Shown: positions 1 to 6,359, counted from the stretch's first letter. The stretch: DNA of 6,613 nucleotides from Cyclobacteriaceae bacterium (GCA_019751475.1 JAIENH010000270.1:1-6613); one strand, 5' to 3'. Notes: generated from the letters alone by a model not told the origin. Numbers and translations: made by a program.

Positions 1-254
1 CAGGCGCAAGTGGCATGGCCATTTCTTTTTGCGATGTCGAAGAGCGGGAGTTTCTCCGCGACATTCAAAAATTGATTGGTAAGACCGTGCCCGTTGTATC
101 AGATCATCCCTTCCCTTCGGATGGCAAGGCACCTGCCCCGCAGCAGAAGCAGACATACAACAAGCCGGTTCAGCAACAGGGCAGAACCAACTCGTTCAAA
201 AGCAGTCGCAAGCGGTGGATGACGGAACGAAAAGGAAACGATTTAAGCTACTAA
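1..254 (+). CDS. rhlE: DEAD-box ATP-dependent RNA helicase, RhlE type (3' end only)
   Basis: This is the C-terminal end of an RNA helicase whose start lies left of the window. The reading frame is open from base 1, with the first full codon at base 3, and ends with TAA at 252-254. The first residues, GASGMAISFCDVEEREFLRDI, followed by IQKLIGKTVPVV and DHPFP, are the segment that directly follows helicase motif VI (HRIGRTGR) in RhlE-like DEAD-box proteins. After that comes a low-complexity tail rich in Q, K and R, including SRKRW, which is typical of the basic RNA-binding tails in this group. Family knowledge: these cytoplasmic enzymes unwind short RNA duplexes using ATP, in ribosome assembly and RNA turnover. 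The catalytic core is outside the window, so the call rests on the post-motif-VI segment. An internal ATG at 15 is not the real start. The gene converges on the transglutaminase gene with only 20 bp between the stops. Confidence 0.88.
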   Translation, partial: GASGMAISFCDVEEREFLRDIQKLIGKTVPVVSDHPFPSDGKAPAPQQKQTYNKPVQQQGRTNSFKSSRKRWMTERKGNDLSY

Positions 255-274
255 CAAGCGAAGTGGATCAGGTG

Positions 275-1225
275 CTATTGCTGCATCTGCATTTCCTGGT
301 GTTTACGGAATGAATTTTTATACACGGAAGTGACCGGTGGATTGTACACCAGTTCATTTTCTTGTTGGCTGGTGCGTCCATCTTCATACTCTACTGACAC
401 GCCAACCTCCAGCGTATGATTAGACGTACCGCGATAAGTGCCTCGCACAGGCGAGCAATCAGAAAAATTCTTACCCACTGCAAGTTTTACGTGTGCATCA
501 TTCACCACGCAATTGTTGGTAGGGTCGAGGCCGAGCCATCCGTACGAAGGAATGTAGGCCTCCACCCAGGCGTGCGTAGCGCCTTCTCCCCGCATACCGC
601 TCTTCTTGGGGCAAATGTAGCCGCTCACGTAGCGTGCCGGGATATTGATTTGCCGCAGCATCACCAGCAGCATGTGAGCAAAATCCTGGCAAACGCCTGA
701 TTTTATTTTCCAGATTTCGTCCACCGTTGTTTCTACTGTAGTAATACCTTTTTTGTAAGTGAAGTTATCGTACACATACTTGCAAAAATCCTGGGCCGCC
801 ACCAGAGGCGTGCAATTCTTACATCGTTCTTCTTCAATTACCTTTTCTATCTCGTCAAACGCATTGAAGCGTTCATGTTTAAGGAAATCAATAAACTCAA
901 GACGGTGACGGAGCATTTCCAAATCCTTCCATTGTTTTTCTTGTGGTTCGACATCGGTAGGAACAGGTCGACTTTGCGTGATCACCAATAGCTGTGAGTC
1001 AATGGTTAGTTCGCGATGCGGATGAGCATTGGTAAACGTGCCCACCTTGTTTCCATAGTAGTCGATGTGGGTATTGATGATAGGCCGATCGGTAATTTGA
1101 ATGCTATGATGCTTTACATCCTGGTAGTCGTCAAGAATTGGATAGAGCATGATCTGGTTGGCACTGTCGCGGACAACATCTTCATACAAGTAACGCGTAA
1201 TGTGTCTTATCTTGAATTGTGACAT
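275..1225 (-). CDS. Transglutaminase-like cysteine peptidase/ligase family protein (Bact_transglu_N plus transglutaminase core)
   Basis: A 316-residue protein without a signal peptide, so probably cytoplasmic. The N-terminal ~90 residues (FKIRHITRYLYEDVVRDS...) match the bacterial transglutaminase N-terminal region, a beta-rich domain. The core follows, with a visible catalytic triad: Cys179 in SGVCQDFAH, His218 in ATHAWVEAY and Asp234 in GLDPTNN. Papain-fold members of this family cleave or form amide bonds; the substrate here is unknown. The start is the ATG at 1225-1223, and the family-typical sequence begins straight after it. This is the last gene of the trio, 34 bp after the alpha-E gene on the same strand, an arrangement that recurs in many bacteria and suggests one pathway. 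No Shine-Dalgarno is seen, as is usual in Bacteroidetes. A CxxC pair (Cys135, Cys138) lies between the N-terminal domain and the core, in the motif RCKNC. Family assignment is firm; the specific reaction is inference. Confidence 0.93.
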   Translation of the reverse strand: MSQFKIRHITRYLYEDVVRDSANQIMLYPILDDYQDVKHHSIQITDRPIINTHIDYYGNKVGTFTNAHPHRELTIDSQLLVITQSRPVPTDVEPQEKQWKDLEMLRHRLEFIDFLKHERFNAFDEIEKVIEEERCKNCTPLVAAQDFCKYVYDNFTYKKGITTVETTVDEIWKIKSGVCQDFAHMLLVMLRQINIPARYVSGYICPKKSGMRGEGATHAWVEAYIPSYGWLGLDPTNNCVVNDAHVKLAVGKNFSDCSPVRGTYRGTSNHTLEVGVSVEYEDGRTSQQENELVYNPPVTSVYKNSFRKHQEMQMQQ

Positions 1226-1259
1226 AAGTTAAATTCGGAAAGCCATCAGTTGATGAACA

Positions 1260-2195
1260 TCAGCTATTGGCAAAATAATACTGGTTAAGTGTATTGCCGA
1301 TCTCATAGCAATCGGATGTAATTTCCTTTAGGTAAGGATGCAGCCCGACCCGCGACACACTCTGCACATCTGAGTACTGCACCTTGCTGCGCACTTTACC
1401 AATCACAAAATCAACCTTGGCGTAGCCTTCGGTGTTGCGATCATCTTTCATCCGACTGAAGTAGCGCTGTAGTTGGTTGAGGGAATACAGTACAGACCTT
1501 GGAAAATCAATATTGAAAAGCACCTGGTCGACCACATTACGCGCTTCAAAACCCGAACGGTAGCGCTTTAAATACAACGCATATCCTGACACCGAAAGCA
1601 ATAAATGCTTCCAATACGTAGTGTCTGTCGGCTTTTCCATATCGTATGAAAGATTACTAAATCGTCCATCCAGTATTTCAGCAGACTGAATGGCCCGCTC
1701 CAGGTATTTGCCAATATTCATAAATCCAAACCCTTCGCCACGGAACATGGTGCTATCCGCCACTCCGTAGTAGAGCATGCATTGACGCACGAGTGAATCA
1801 AGCACTGTCATCGGGTCTTCGGTGCGCAAGGCGTGTTCCAATTTGTCTTGTCGCATCTTGTGGTAAAATCCATTCAGCGACTGCCACAATTCTTTGGTGA
1901 TGTTATCTTGGACAGAGCGGGCGTTTTCACGCGACCGTGTTACCATATTTACAACCGAGTCAGGATTGTTGCGATCCACTACCATGTAGTTCATGACCTT
2001 CGGCCCATCATACTCAATCTCCCGTATTTTCTCCTCCTCCAGTGTGCTGAATATTTGTAGCACTGGTCGCCAGGTAAACCCCTCGCGGTCATCTTGCGAG
2101 GAGTGATGATTCACCTTAAGCATGCGCAAAATGCCATCGGTACGCTCCATGTATCGCGACATCCAATAAAGAGAATCGGCTACTCTGCTTAACAT
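1260..2195 (-). CDS. Alpha-E domain-containing protein (DUF403 family)
   Basis: A 311-residue protein covering the full usual length of the alpha-E family. The opening MLSRVADSLYWMSRYMERTD is the family's signature start, so the ATG at 2195-2193 is well supported. The rest is predicted to be mostly helical, with conserved-looking stretches such as FMNIGKYLERAIQSAEILD near residues 159-177 and a C-terminal YLKEITSDCYEIGNTLNQYY. The biochemical role is not established. The domain is repeatedly found beside, or fused to, circularly permuted ATP-grasp proteins and transglutaminase-like proteins, and has been predicted to assist their amide-bond chemistry. Here it sits between exactly those two genes, 33 bp after the ATP-grasp stop and 34 bp before the transglutaminase start, so co-transcription is very likely. 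There is no signal peptide, membrane segment or recognisable ribosome binding site, and no sign of damage. Confidence 0.93.
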   Translation of the reverse strand: MLSRVADSLYWMSRYMERTDGILRMLKVNHHSSQDDREGFTWRPVLQIFSTLEEEKIREIEYDGPKVMNYMVVDRNNPDSVVNMVTRSRENARSVQDNITKELWQSLNGFYHKMRQDKLEHALRTEDPMTVLDSLVRQCMLYYGVADSTMFRGEGFGFMNIGKYLERAIQSAEILDGRFSNLSYDMEKPTDTTYWKHLLLSVSGYALYLKRYRSGFEARNVVDQVLFNIDFPRSVLYSLNQLQRYFSRMKDDRNTEGYAKVDFVIGKVRSKVQYSDVQSVSRVGLHPYLKEITSDCYEIGNTLNQYYFANS

Positions 2196-2228
2196 ACGCT
2201 ATCGATAACAAGATAATTGCTCATAACT

Positions 2229-3677
2229 TCAAGCTAGCACCCAGGTGTCTTTACTTCCTCCGCCCTGCGATGAATTCACCACCAGCGATCCCTCACGCAA
2301 CGCTACACGCGTCAGTCCGCCCGGTACGATTTCAATTCCGTCAGGGCCACAAAGAGCAAACGGTCTCAAGTCAATTCTCCTCGGCTGCATCTTGCCATTG
2401 ATGTAGCATGGCGCAGACGAAAGACTGATCACCGGTTGCGCAATAAACTGACGCGGGTCTTTTAGTATTTCCTTTTTATAGTCTTCAATTTCTTTGGCGC
2501 TGGCCATGTGCCCCATCAGCATTCCATACCCACCCGACTCATTGGTTTTCTTTACCACCATCTTGTCAATGTTTTCCAACACGTACTTTCGCTCATCTGG
2601 TTTGGCTACATGGTACGTGGGCACATTTTTCAAAATCGGCTCTTCGTTCAGGTAGTAGCGGATCATCTGCGGCACATACACATATACAGCTTTGTCATCG
2701 GCTACGCCATTGCCAAGCGCATTCACAATAGCCACATTGCCCTTGCGGTAAGCAGACAAAATACCAGAGACACCCAACGTGCTTTCAGGACGAAACACCA
2801 GTGGATCCAGAAAATCGTCATCCACCCTTCTGTAAATTACGTCCACTTGTTGCAGCCCGCTGGTGGTCTTCATGTACACACAATGATTTTCTACCACAAG
2901 GTCACGACCTTCTACCAGCTCAATGCCCATAAGCCGTGCGAGGGTGGTGTGTTCAAAGTAAGCAGAGTTGTAAATGCCCGGAGTCAGCAGCACCACATTA
3001 GGTGAGGATATCTTGCGGGGCGAGAGCGCCACGAGGTTTTTGTGCAAGATGGACGGATAGTGCGTGACAGGCAGTACACGATTTTGCGGAATGATATCAG
3101 GAAAAATGCGCTTAGTGATCTCGCGATTTTCAATCATATACGAAACACCTGAGGGTGTCCGTAGATTATCTTCCAATACATAAAATGTTCCATCGCTGTC
3201 GCGGATGAGGTCAATGCCAGCGATGTGAACGTAGATATCGTAGGGTACACTCACACCTTGCATTTCGCGCAGGAAATGCTGGCAGGAGTACACGAGGTCG
3301 ATCGGCACGATGCCGTCTTTCAAAATAAATTGCTGGTGATAGACATCTTTCAAAAAAAGATTGAGTGCTTTCAGCCGCTGCTTGATGCCCGACTCAATGA
3401 GCCTCCACTCCGCACCGGTAATGATACGGGGCACGATGTCAAACGGAAAAATCTTCTCTATACCTTCACCACTGGAATACACGGTAAAAGTTATACCCTG
3501 GCTCATGAACAATCGCCTGGCGAGCTCCTCTTTTTTGGCCAGCTCATCCGCACTGATGCTCTGAAGAAAATCAAATACTTTTTGGTAGGGAGACCTAACG
3601 CTTCCATTGTCGTACATCTCATCCCACACACGGGGATCATGTAGGTACTGCTGAAATGAGTGAGGGTCTAAGGCCAT
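2229..3677 (-). CDS. Circularly permuted type 2 ATP-grasp protein
   Basis: A 482-residue protein and the first gene of the trio. Family-typical blocks are visible in order: WDEMYDNGSVRSPYQKV (18-34), the segment around RIITGAEWRLIESGIKQRL (84-102), the acidic block GTFYVLEDNLRTPSGVSYM (163-181), YRRVDDDFLDPL (282-293), NALGNGVADDK (319-329), the lysine and glycine-rich nucleotide-binding-like block VVKKTNESGGYGML (374-387), and RRIDLRPFAL (433-442). It ends with GGLTRVAL and NSSQGGGSKDTWV. Family knowledge: ATP-grasp enzymes activate a carboxylate with ATP and join it to an amine. Members of this permuted group are predicted peptide or amide ligases of unknown substrate. No signal peptide is seen, so it is presumably cytoplasmic. 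The ATG at 3677-3675 gives the expected N-terminus. No Shine-Dalgarno is visible. A terminator-like hairpin on the same strand lies about 115 bp upstream and may bear on its regulation. Confidence 0.94.
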   Translation of the reverse strand: MALDPHSFQQYLHDPRVWDEMYDNGSVRSPYQKVFDFLQSISADELAKKEELARRLFMSQGITFTVYSSGEGIEKIFPFDIVPRIITGAEWRLIESGIKQRLKALNLFLKDVYHQQFILKDGIVPIDLVYSCQHFLREMQGVSVPYDIYVHIAGIDLIRDSDGTFYVLEDNLRTPSGVSYMIENREITKRIFPDIIPQNRVLPVTHYPSILHKNLVALSPRKISSPNVVLLTPGIYNSAYFEHTTLARLMGIELVEGRDLVVENHCVYMKTTSGLQQVDVIYRRVDDDFLDPLVFRPESTLGVSGILSAYRKGNVAIVNALGNGVADDKAVYVYVPQMIRYYLNEEPILKNVPTYHVAKPDERKYVLENIDKMVVKKTNESGGYGMLMGHMASAKEIEDYKKEILKDPRQFIAQPVISLSSAPCYINGKMQPRRIDLRPFALCGPDGIEIVPGGLTRVALREGSLVVNSSQGGGSKDTWVLA

Positions 3678-3790
3678 AGAATCAGTAAAATACTAACCCC
3701 TGAAGGATATTTTACAATGGCCGGAAAAAATATTTTATGCAAACGAGTGTGAGCCTGACGTGCTGTAATAGATTTGAGCACAAAGAGCAT

Positions 3791-3818
3791 AAAAAAAACC
3801 GACCCACCCCTGGGTCGG
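3791..3818 (-). terminator. Rho-independent terminator reading on the minus strand
   Basis: On the + strand, CCGACCC (3799-3805) and GGGTCGG (3812-3818) form a perfect 7-bp GC-rich inverted repeat around the 6-nt loop ACCCCT. The run of eight A at 3791-3798 becomes eight U after the hairpin when read on the minus strand. That is a textbook intrinsic terminator for minus-strand transcription. On the + strand the bases after the hairpin (CTTCACCTAA) have no U-tract, so it should not stop + transcription. No minus-strand protein gene lies upstream of it in the window. It therefore ends either a non-coding transcript or a prematurely terminated leader of the ATP-grasp operon. Confidence 0.82.
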
Positions 3819-3915
3819 CTTCACCTAACCTAAAACACCCTAAGCCCGTCTGGCTTGTTGGTTTGTGCTATAAAGAACTGACGTTAAGAGCGAGGCAGTC
3901 TACTCAGGTCACGGA
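3791..3915 (-). ncRNA. Candidate small RNA or attenuated leader ending at the minus-strand terminator
   Basis: This is inferred from the terminator at 3818-3791 combined with a promoter-like pair upstream on the same strand (GTTG at 3953-3950, 20-bp spacer, AATGTTTG at 3929-3922). The pair predicts a start near 3915 and a transcript of about 125 nt. Within it, AAGCC (3856-3852 read on the minus strand) can pair with GGCTT (3846-3842) around a 5-nt loop, giving a second hairpin before the terminator. I do not recognise the RNA as a named family. It could be a free-standing sRNA, or the 5' leader of the ATP-grasp gene 115 bp downstream, with the hairpin acting as an attenuator. The 3' end is well supported; the 5' end and the function are guesses. 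Confidence 0.4.
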
Positions 3916-3921
3916 ATGCAT

Positions 3922-3953
3922 CAAACATTTTTTTACATTTGGCGCAAGTCAAC
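3922..3953 (-). promoter_or_regulatory. Candidate Bacteroidetes-type promoter, minus strand
   Basis: On the minus strand, GTTG (3953-3950) resembles the -33 element TTTG. After a 20-bp spacer, AATGTTTG (3929-3922) resembles the -7 consensus TAnnTTTG, with the final TTTG intact and the leading T missing. Spacing fits the primary sigma factor of this phylum. It would drive the transcript that ends at 3791, or read on into the ATP-grasp operon. Both elements are imperfect and AT-rich sequence gives such matches by chance, so this is tentative. Confidence 0.3.
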
Positions 3954-3966
3954 CTCAGTAAGAATG
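3938..3966 (+). promoter_or_regulatory. Candidate promoter for the porin gene
   Basis: TTTG at 3938-3941 matches the Bacteroidetes -33 element exactly. TAAGAATG at 3959-3966, after 17 bp, keeps TA at the start and TG at the end of the -7 consensus TAnnTTTG. A start near 3972 would give a leader of about 30 nt before the GTG at 4002. The site overlaps the candidate minus-strand promoter, so the two could compete. The evidence is only this partial motif match and its position. Confidence 0.3.
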
Positions 3967-4001
3967 GACTACCGCCCTAACCTATTGACCCACTTATCAT
4001 T

Positions 4002-5321
4002 GTGAGATTAATAGTATTACTATTTTTTTTATTCATCAGTGTACTTGTTTCCGCGCAGATACCTGCTATCCCTGACAGCGCTACCAACATTAACACCGAT
4101 TTTCATTTTCAACTGACTACTGTTTCGCAAAATCATCTCTATTTCAGGGCGCCCTATACAGACGACAATAGCTTGTTAAAAGATGAAAAACCTGCCACCA
4201 CTCTTACGTCTACATTTTTCTGGGGGGCGCAACTAGGTAAGGCATTTGAATTTTATGTAAATCCCGAGATAGCCGGTGGTGCAGGGATAAGCAGCGCCAA
4301 AGGAATAGCAGGCTTCACGAATGGTGAAGCGTTTCGAGTGGGCAATCCCACACCTACGATCTATATCGCGCGGATTTATTTGAAGCATACATTCAATCTC
4401 GGAGGAGAATCCGACTACTTTGGAACAAGCGCTAACCAGGTTATTAAAACCCGAACAAAAAAATATTTTGAGATCACCGCGGGTAAATTCAGCATAGCAG
4501 ACTTCTTTGATAGAAATACCTACAGTCATGATCCACGATCGCAATTTCTTAACTGGTCGCTGATGAGTGCAGGCGGCTGGGACTATCCGGCCAATGTGCG
4601 CGGCTACACATGGGGCGTGGTGTTGGAGTATGGCCAACCAACCTGGGCGGCACGTACCACTGCTGTGATGGTGCCTCAGGATGCCAATGGCAACGACATG
4701 GATTTGAACATCGGGCAAGCACGGTCGCACGCCTTGGAATTTGAAAAGCCTTTCATGCTTGGTAAGAATAAGGGTACCGCACGATTGCTTGGCTTCTACA
4801 CCCTCGCCAACATGGGTAGCTATCGGCAAGCCGTAAGCACGCAACCACTATCACCTGATATTACGTCCGTTCGGGCTGTAGCGCGCACCAAGTATGGAGT
4901 CGCTTTGAACATAGAGCAAAGCCTTGGAAAAACCAGTGGACTATTTGCCCGAGCCAGTTGGAATGATGGACGAAACGAAACCTGGGCCTTCACGGAAATT
5001 GATCAATCCGTCAGTATTGGCTTTGTAGAAAAGAAAGGCGTACTGAAAAAATATTCGGATGAGCTTGGGATCGCTACCGTCATCAACGGTATTTCAAACG
5101 ACCACCGCAATTATCTCGCGGCAGGTGGCTATGGTTTTATCATTGGCGATGGCCAATTGAATTACGGCAATGAATGGATAACAGAATTCTACTATAAAAT
5201 AAACCTATTCTATGCTGGTTTTTGGCTTACGCCCGATTATCAATTTGTGCTTAATCCTGCCTACAACAAAGATCGCGGCCCGGCCCACGTATTTTCAATT
5301 CGTGCTCACATTGAGTTATAG
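4002..5321 (+). CDS. Carbohydrate porin, OprB-like family (outer membrane)
   Basis: A 439-residue outer-membrane protein. It starts at GTG (4002-4004): the same frame has a stop at 3978-3980 and no ATG in between, and the signal peptide begins right there. Residues 1-18 form a hydrophobic signal peptide ending VSA, with likely cleavage before Gln19. The mature protein has alternating hydrophobic and polar beta-strand patterns throughout. Family-like landmarks are YFEITAGKFSIADFFDRN (155-172), the aromatic QFLNWSLMSAGGWDYPAN (181-198), GYTWGVVLEYGQP (201-213) and a C-terminal block with NEWITEFYYKINL, LTPDYQFVLNPAYNKDRGPA and a last strand FSIRAHIEL. Family knowledge: OprB-type porins are beta-barrels that let sugars and similar small solutes through the outer membrane. 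The substrate cannot be read from sequence. It ends in Leu rather than the usual terminal aromatic. The response regulator follows after 42 bp. Confidence 0.85.
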   Translation: MRLIVLLFFLFISVLVSAQIPAIPDSATNINTDFHFQLTTVSQNHLYFRAPYTDDNSLLKDEKPATTLTSTFFWGAQLGKAFEFYVNPEIAGGAGISSAKGIAGFTNGEAFRVGNPTPTIYIARIYLKHTFNLGGESDYFGTSANQVIKTRTKKYFEITAGKFSIADFFDRNTYSHDPRSQFLNWSLMSAGGWDYPANVRGYTWGVVLEYGQPTWAARTTAVMVPQDANGNDMDLNIGQARSHALEFEKPFMLGKNKGTARLLGFYTLANMGSYRQAVSTQPLSPDITSVRAVARTKYGVALNIEQSLGKTSGLFARASWNDGRNETWAFTEIDQSVSIGFVEKKGVLKKYSDELGIATVINGISNDHRNYLAAGGYGFIIGDGQLNYGNEWITEFYYKINLFYAGFWLTPDYQFVLNPAYNKDRGPAHVFSIRAHIEL

Positions 5322-5363
5322 CAGAAAAAATTCCATACGAGTCTGTATCTTTCTGATTAAATT

Positions 5364-6020
5364 ATGGATCAAATTAAAGTTGCGATAGCAGATGATCACA
5401 AAATAATACGCGTGGGCTTGCGCGGATTATTGGAGCGTGAAGCAGACATTGAAGTAACAGGCGAGGCAGAAAACGAAGCAGGCGTGTTTAAGCTGGTAGA
5501 GAAAGCACCTGTGGACGTGATGCTTATGGACATTGACCTGGGTGACAGTAATGGGATAAACATAACCCGCACGCTCAAGGCCAAGTACCCCAATATTCAA
5601 GTACTGGGCCTCACCATGCACGAAGAGTCTGACTACATCATCCAGATGTTGGAGGCTGGAGCAAGTGGATACTTGCTAAAAAATGCTGGCCGCGAAGAAT
5701 TGCTGGCTGCTATTCGCACAGCTGCAAAAGGCGACAGCTACTTTAGTCATAAGGTATCTGCCACGCTGCTACAGGCTGTAACCAAACAAAAGGAGACGGC
5801 CACCTCAAAGCCAAAGACGCCCATTCAAACACCCCTCTCCGATCGTGAGATTGAAGTGCTAAAACTTATAGCCGAAGAATATTCTAATGGTGAGATTGCC
5901 GACAAACTTTTCATCAGCATCCGCACGGTAGACACACACCGGAGAAATCTCTTGGAAAAGCTACAAGTGAAGAACACCGTGGGCTTGGTAAAATACGCGA
6001 TTGAAAAGGGGATTATCTAG
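5364..6020 (+). CDS. Two-component response regulator, NarL/LuxR (FixJ) type, orphan
   Basis: A 218-residue cytoplasmic DNA-binding regulator. The receiver domain spans about residues 4-120, with the acidic pair Asp10-Asp11, the phospho-acceptor Asp56 in LMDIDLG, Thr84 in GLTMHE and Lys106 in YLLKN, so all the usual receiver residues are present. A linker rich in K, T and P (about 140-157) leads to a LuxR-type helix-turn-helix: LSDREIEVLKLIAEEYSNGEIA (158-179), then LFISIRTVDTHRRNLLEKL (182-200) containing the recognition helix. Family knowledge: phosphorylation by a sensor kinase promotes dimerisation and promoter binding. No histidine kinase gene is in the window, so the partner is elsewhere. 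It lies 42 bp after the porin on the same strand, so shared transcription is possible though unproved. The ATG at 5364 has no clear Shine-Dalgarno, but the domain begins straight after it. Confidence 0.96.
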   Translation: MDQIKVAIADDHKIIRVGLRGLLEREADIEVTGEAENEAGVFKLVEKAPVDVMLMDIDLGDSNGINITRTLKAKYPNIQVLGLTMHEESDYIIQMLEAGASGYLLKNAGREELLAAIRTAAKGDSYFSHKVSATLLQAVTKQKETATSKPKTPIQTPLSDREIEVLKLIAEEYSNGEIADKLFISIRTVDTHRRNLLEKLQVKNTVGLVKYAIEKGII

Positions 6021-6034
6021 AATGGTGAATGAGA

Positions 6035-6047
6035 TCGATTCAATCGA
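6035..6047. repeat. Short palindrome after the response regulator gene
   Basis: TCGATTCAATCGA is a perfect inverted repeat, TCGATT and AATCGA around one central C, 14 bp after the response regulator stop. As RNA it could form only a 5-bp stem with a 3-nt loop, and no U-tract follows, so it is a poor terminator. It could be a protein-binding site or chance. Confidence 0.4.
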
Positions 6048-6073
6048 GTGATTACTCAATCCTCTCCTTAAAT

Positions 6074-6145
6074 TTATTTACCAATTAAAAAACTAATCCA
6101 AATGTTGGTATCGATTACGACCCTACTTTGCTTTTGCCTTGGCAT
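6074..6145 (-). pseudogene. Remnant of a PIN-domain toxin gene (first 23 codons only)
   Basis: In the +1 frame relative to the antitoxin gene, an ATG at 6145-6143 opens a 23-codon frame that ends at TAA (6076-6074). Its last 15 residues, VVIDTNIWISFLIGK, are the characteristic N-terminus of a PIN-domain ribonuclease toxin, including the first metal-binding aspartate (Asp12, in IDTN). Complete PIN toxins of this kind have roughly 130-150 residues and need several more acidic residues further on, all absent here. Only 53 bases remain before the response regulator gene, and none of their frames continues the domain, so the 3' part has been deleted rather than just shifted. The start overlaps the antitoxin's 3' end by 23 nt, the usual coupled order of antitoxin then toxin. 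The peptide cannot be an active nuclease. Confidence 0.8.
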
Positions 6146-6359
6146 ATAGCTCAGTCCTAACCATTTCTACTTCATTGTCAATTGTTTCTTGATTAAGATC
6201 ATCCGTCTTGAAAGCCTTTAACAAAGAAGTCAGTTTGGCATCAACTATATCTCTTTCAAGCTCTTTGGAAAGTCGAATCTTTTCATGTCTATTCAACTGC
6301 TTAACCAAGTCCAAAATTTGGTTGAAACCCAAGTCGATATTGTATGTTCCAGTTTTCAT
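6123..6359 (-). CDS. Small antitoxin-like protein, partner of a PIN toxin
   Basis: A 78-residue protein from the ATG at 6359-6357. It starts MKTGTYNIDLGFNQILDLVK and continues through KIRLSKELERDIVDAKL to a Lys/Ala-rich end. It is predicted to be mainly helical and charged. I recognise the type as a short Bacteroidetes protein that typically precedes a PIN-domain toxin, and here it overlaps the first codons of just such a toxin. Family knowledge: these antitoxins bind and neutralise the nuclease and often repress their own operon. An upstream in-frame GTG at 6401 would add 14 residues, but the recognisable protein begins at the ATG. The gene lies 56 bp after the lepB stop on the same strand and may be read with it. 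The frame is intact although the toxin is destroyed. The function as an antitoxin is inferred largely from this context. Confidence 0.72.
   Translation of the reverse strand: MKTGTYNIDLGFNQILDLVKQLNRHEKIRLSKELERDIVDAKLTSLLKAFKTDDLNQETIDNEVEMVRTELYAKAKAK

Larger units (their letters stand above)
3678..4001. other. Divergent intergenic region between the ATP-grasp operon and the porin gene
   Basis: These 324 bases separate two divergently transcribed units and hold no convincing protein gene. They contain a minus-strand intrinsic terminator (3791-3818), a small hairpin (3842-3856), candidate Bacteroidetes-type promoters facing both ways around 3922-3966, and two copies of the octamer CCTAACCT (3824-3831 and 3976-3983). 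Close to the ATP-grasp start there is only a weak promoter-like pair on the minus strand: ATTG at 3718-3715 and an AT-rich -7-like TAGTATTT at 3695-3688. It would leave almost no leader, so the true operon promoter may lie further upstream. An open frame across 3737-3961 on the + strand runs straight through the hairpin and looks like chance. Confidence 0.7.

Noticed and set aside
2508..3005. A 165-codon + strand open frame opposite the ATP-grasp gene
   Set aside because: It lies wholly within a clear, conserved gene on the other strand. The translation is His-rich and looks like antisense of that gene.
3885..3929. A 14-codon minus-strand leader-peptide frame (MFDAFRDLS...) inside the candidate RNA
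   Set aside because: Its ATG overlaps the proposed -7 element, it has no run of regulatory codons, and it has no ribosome binding site. Chance is the simpler explanation.
3737..3961. A 74-codon + strand open frame in the intergenic region
   Set aside because: It runs through the terminator hairpin, its translation has no domain-like pattern, and the region has the look of regulatory DNA.
4233..4844. A 203-codon minus-strand open frame opposite the porin gene
   Set aside because: The porin frame has a signal peptide and family motifs along its full length. The antisense translation resembles nothing.
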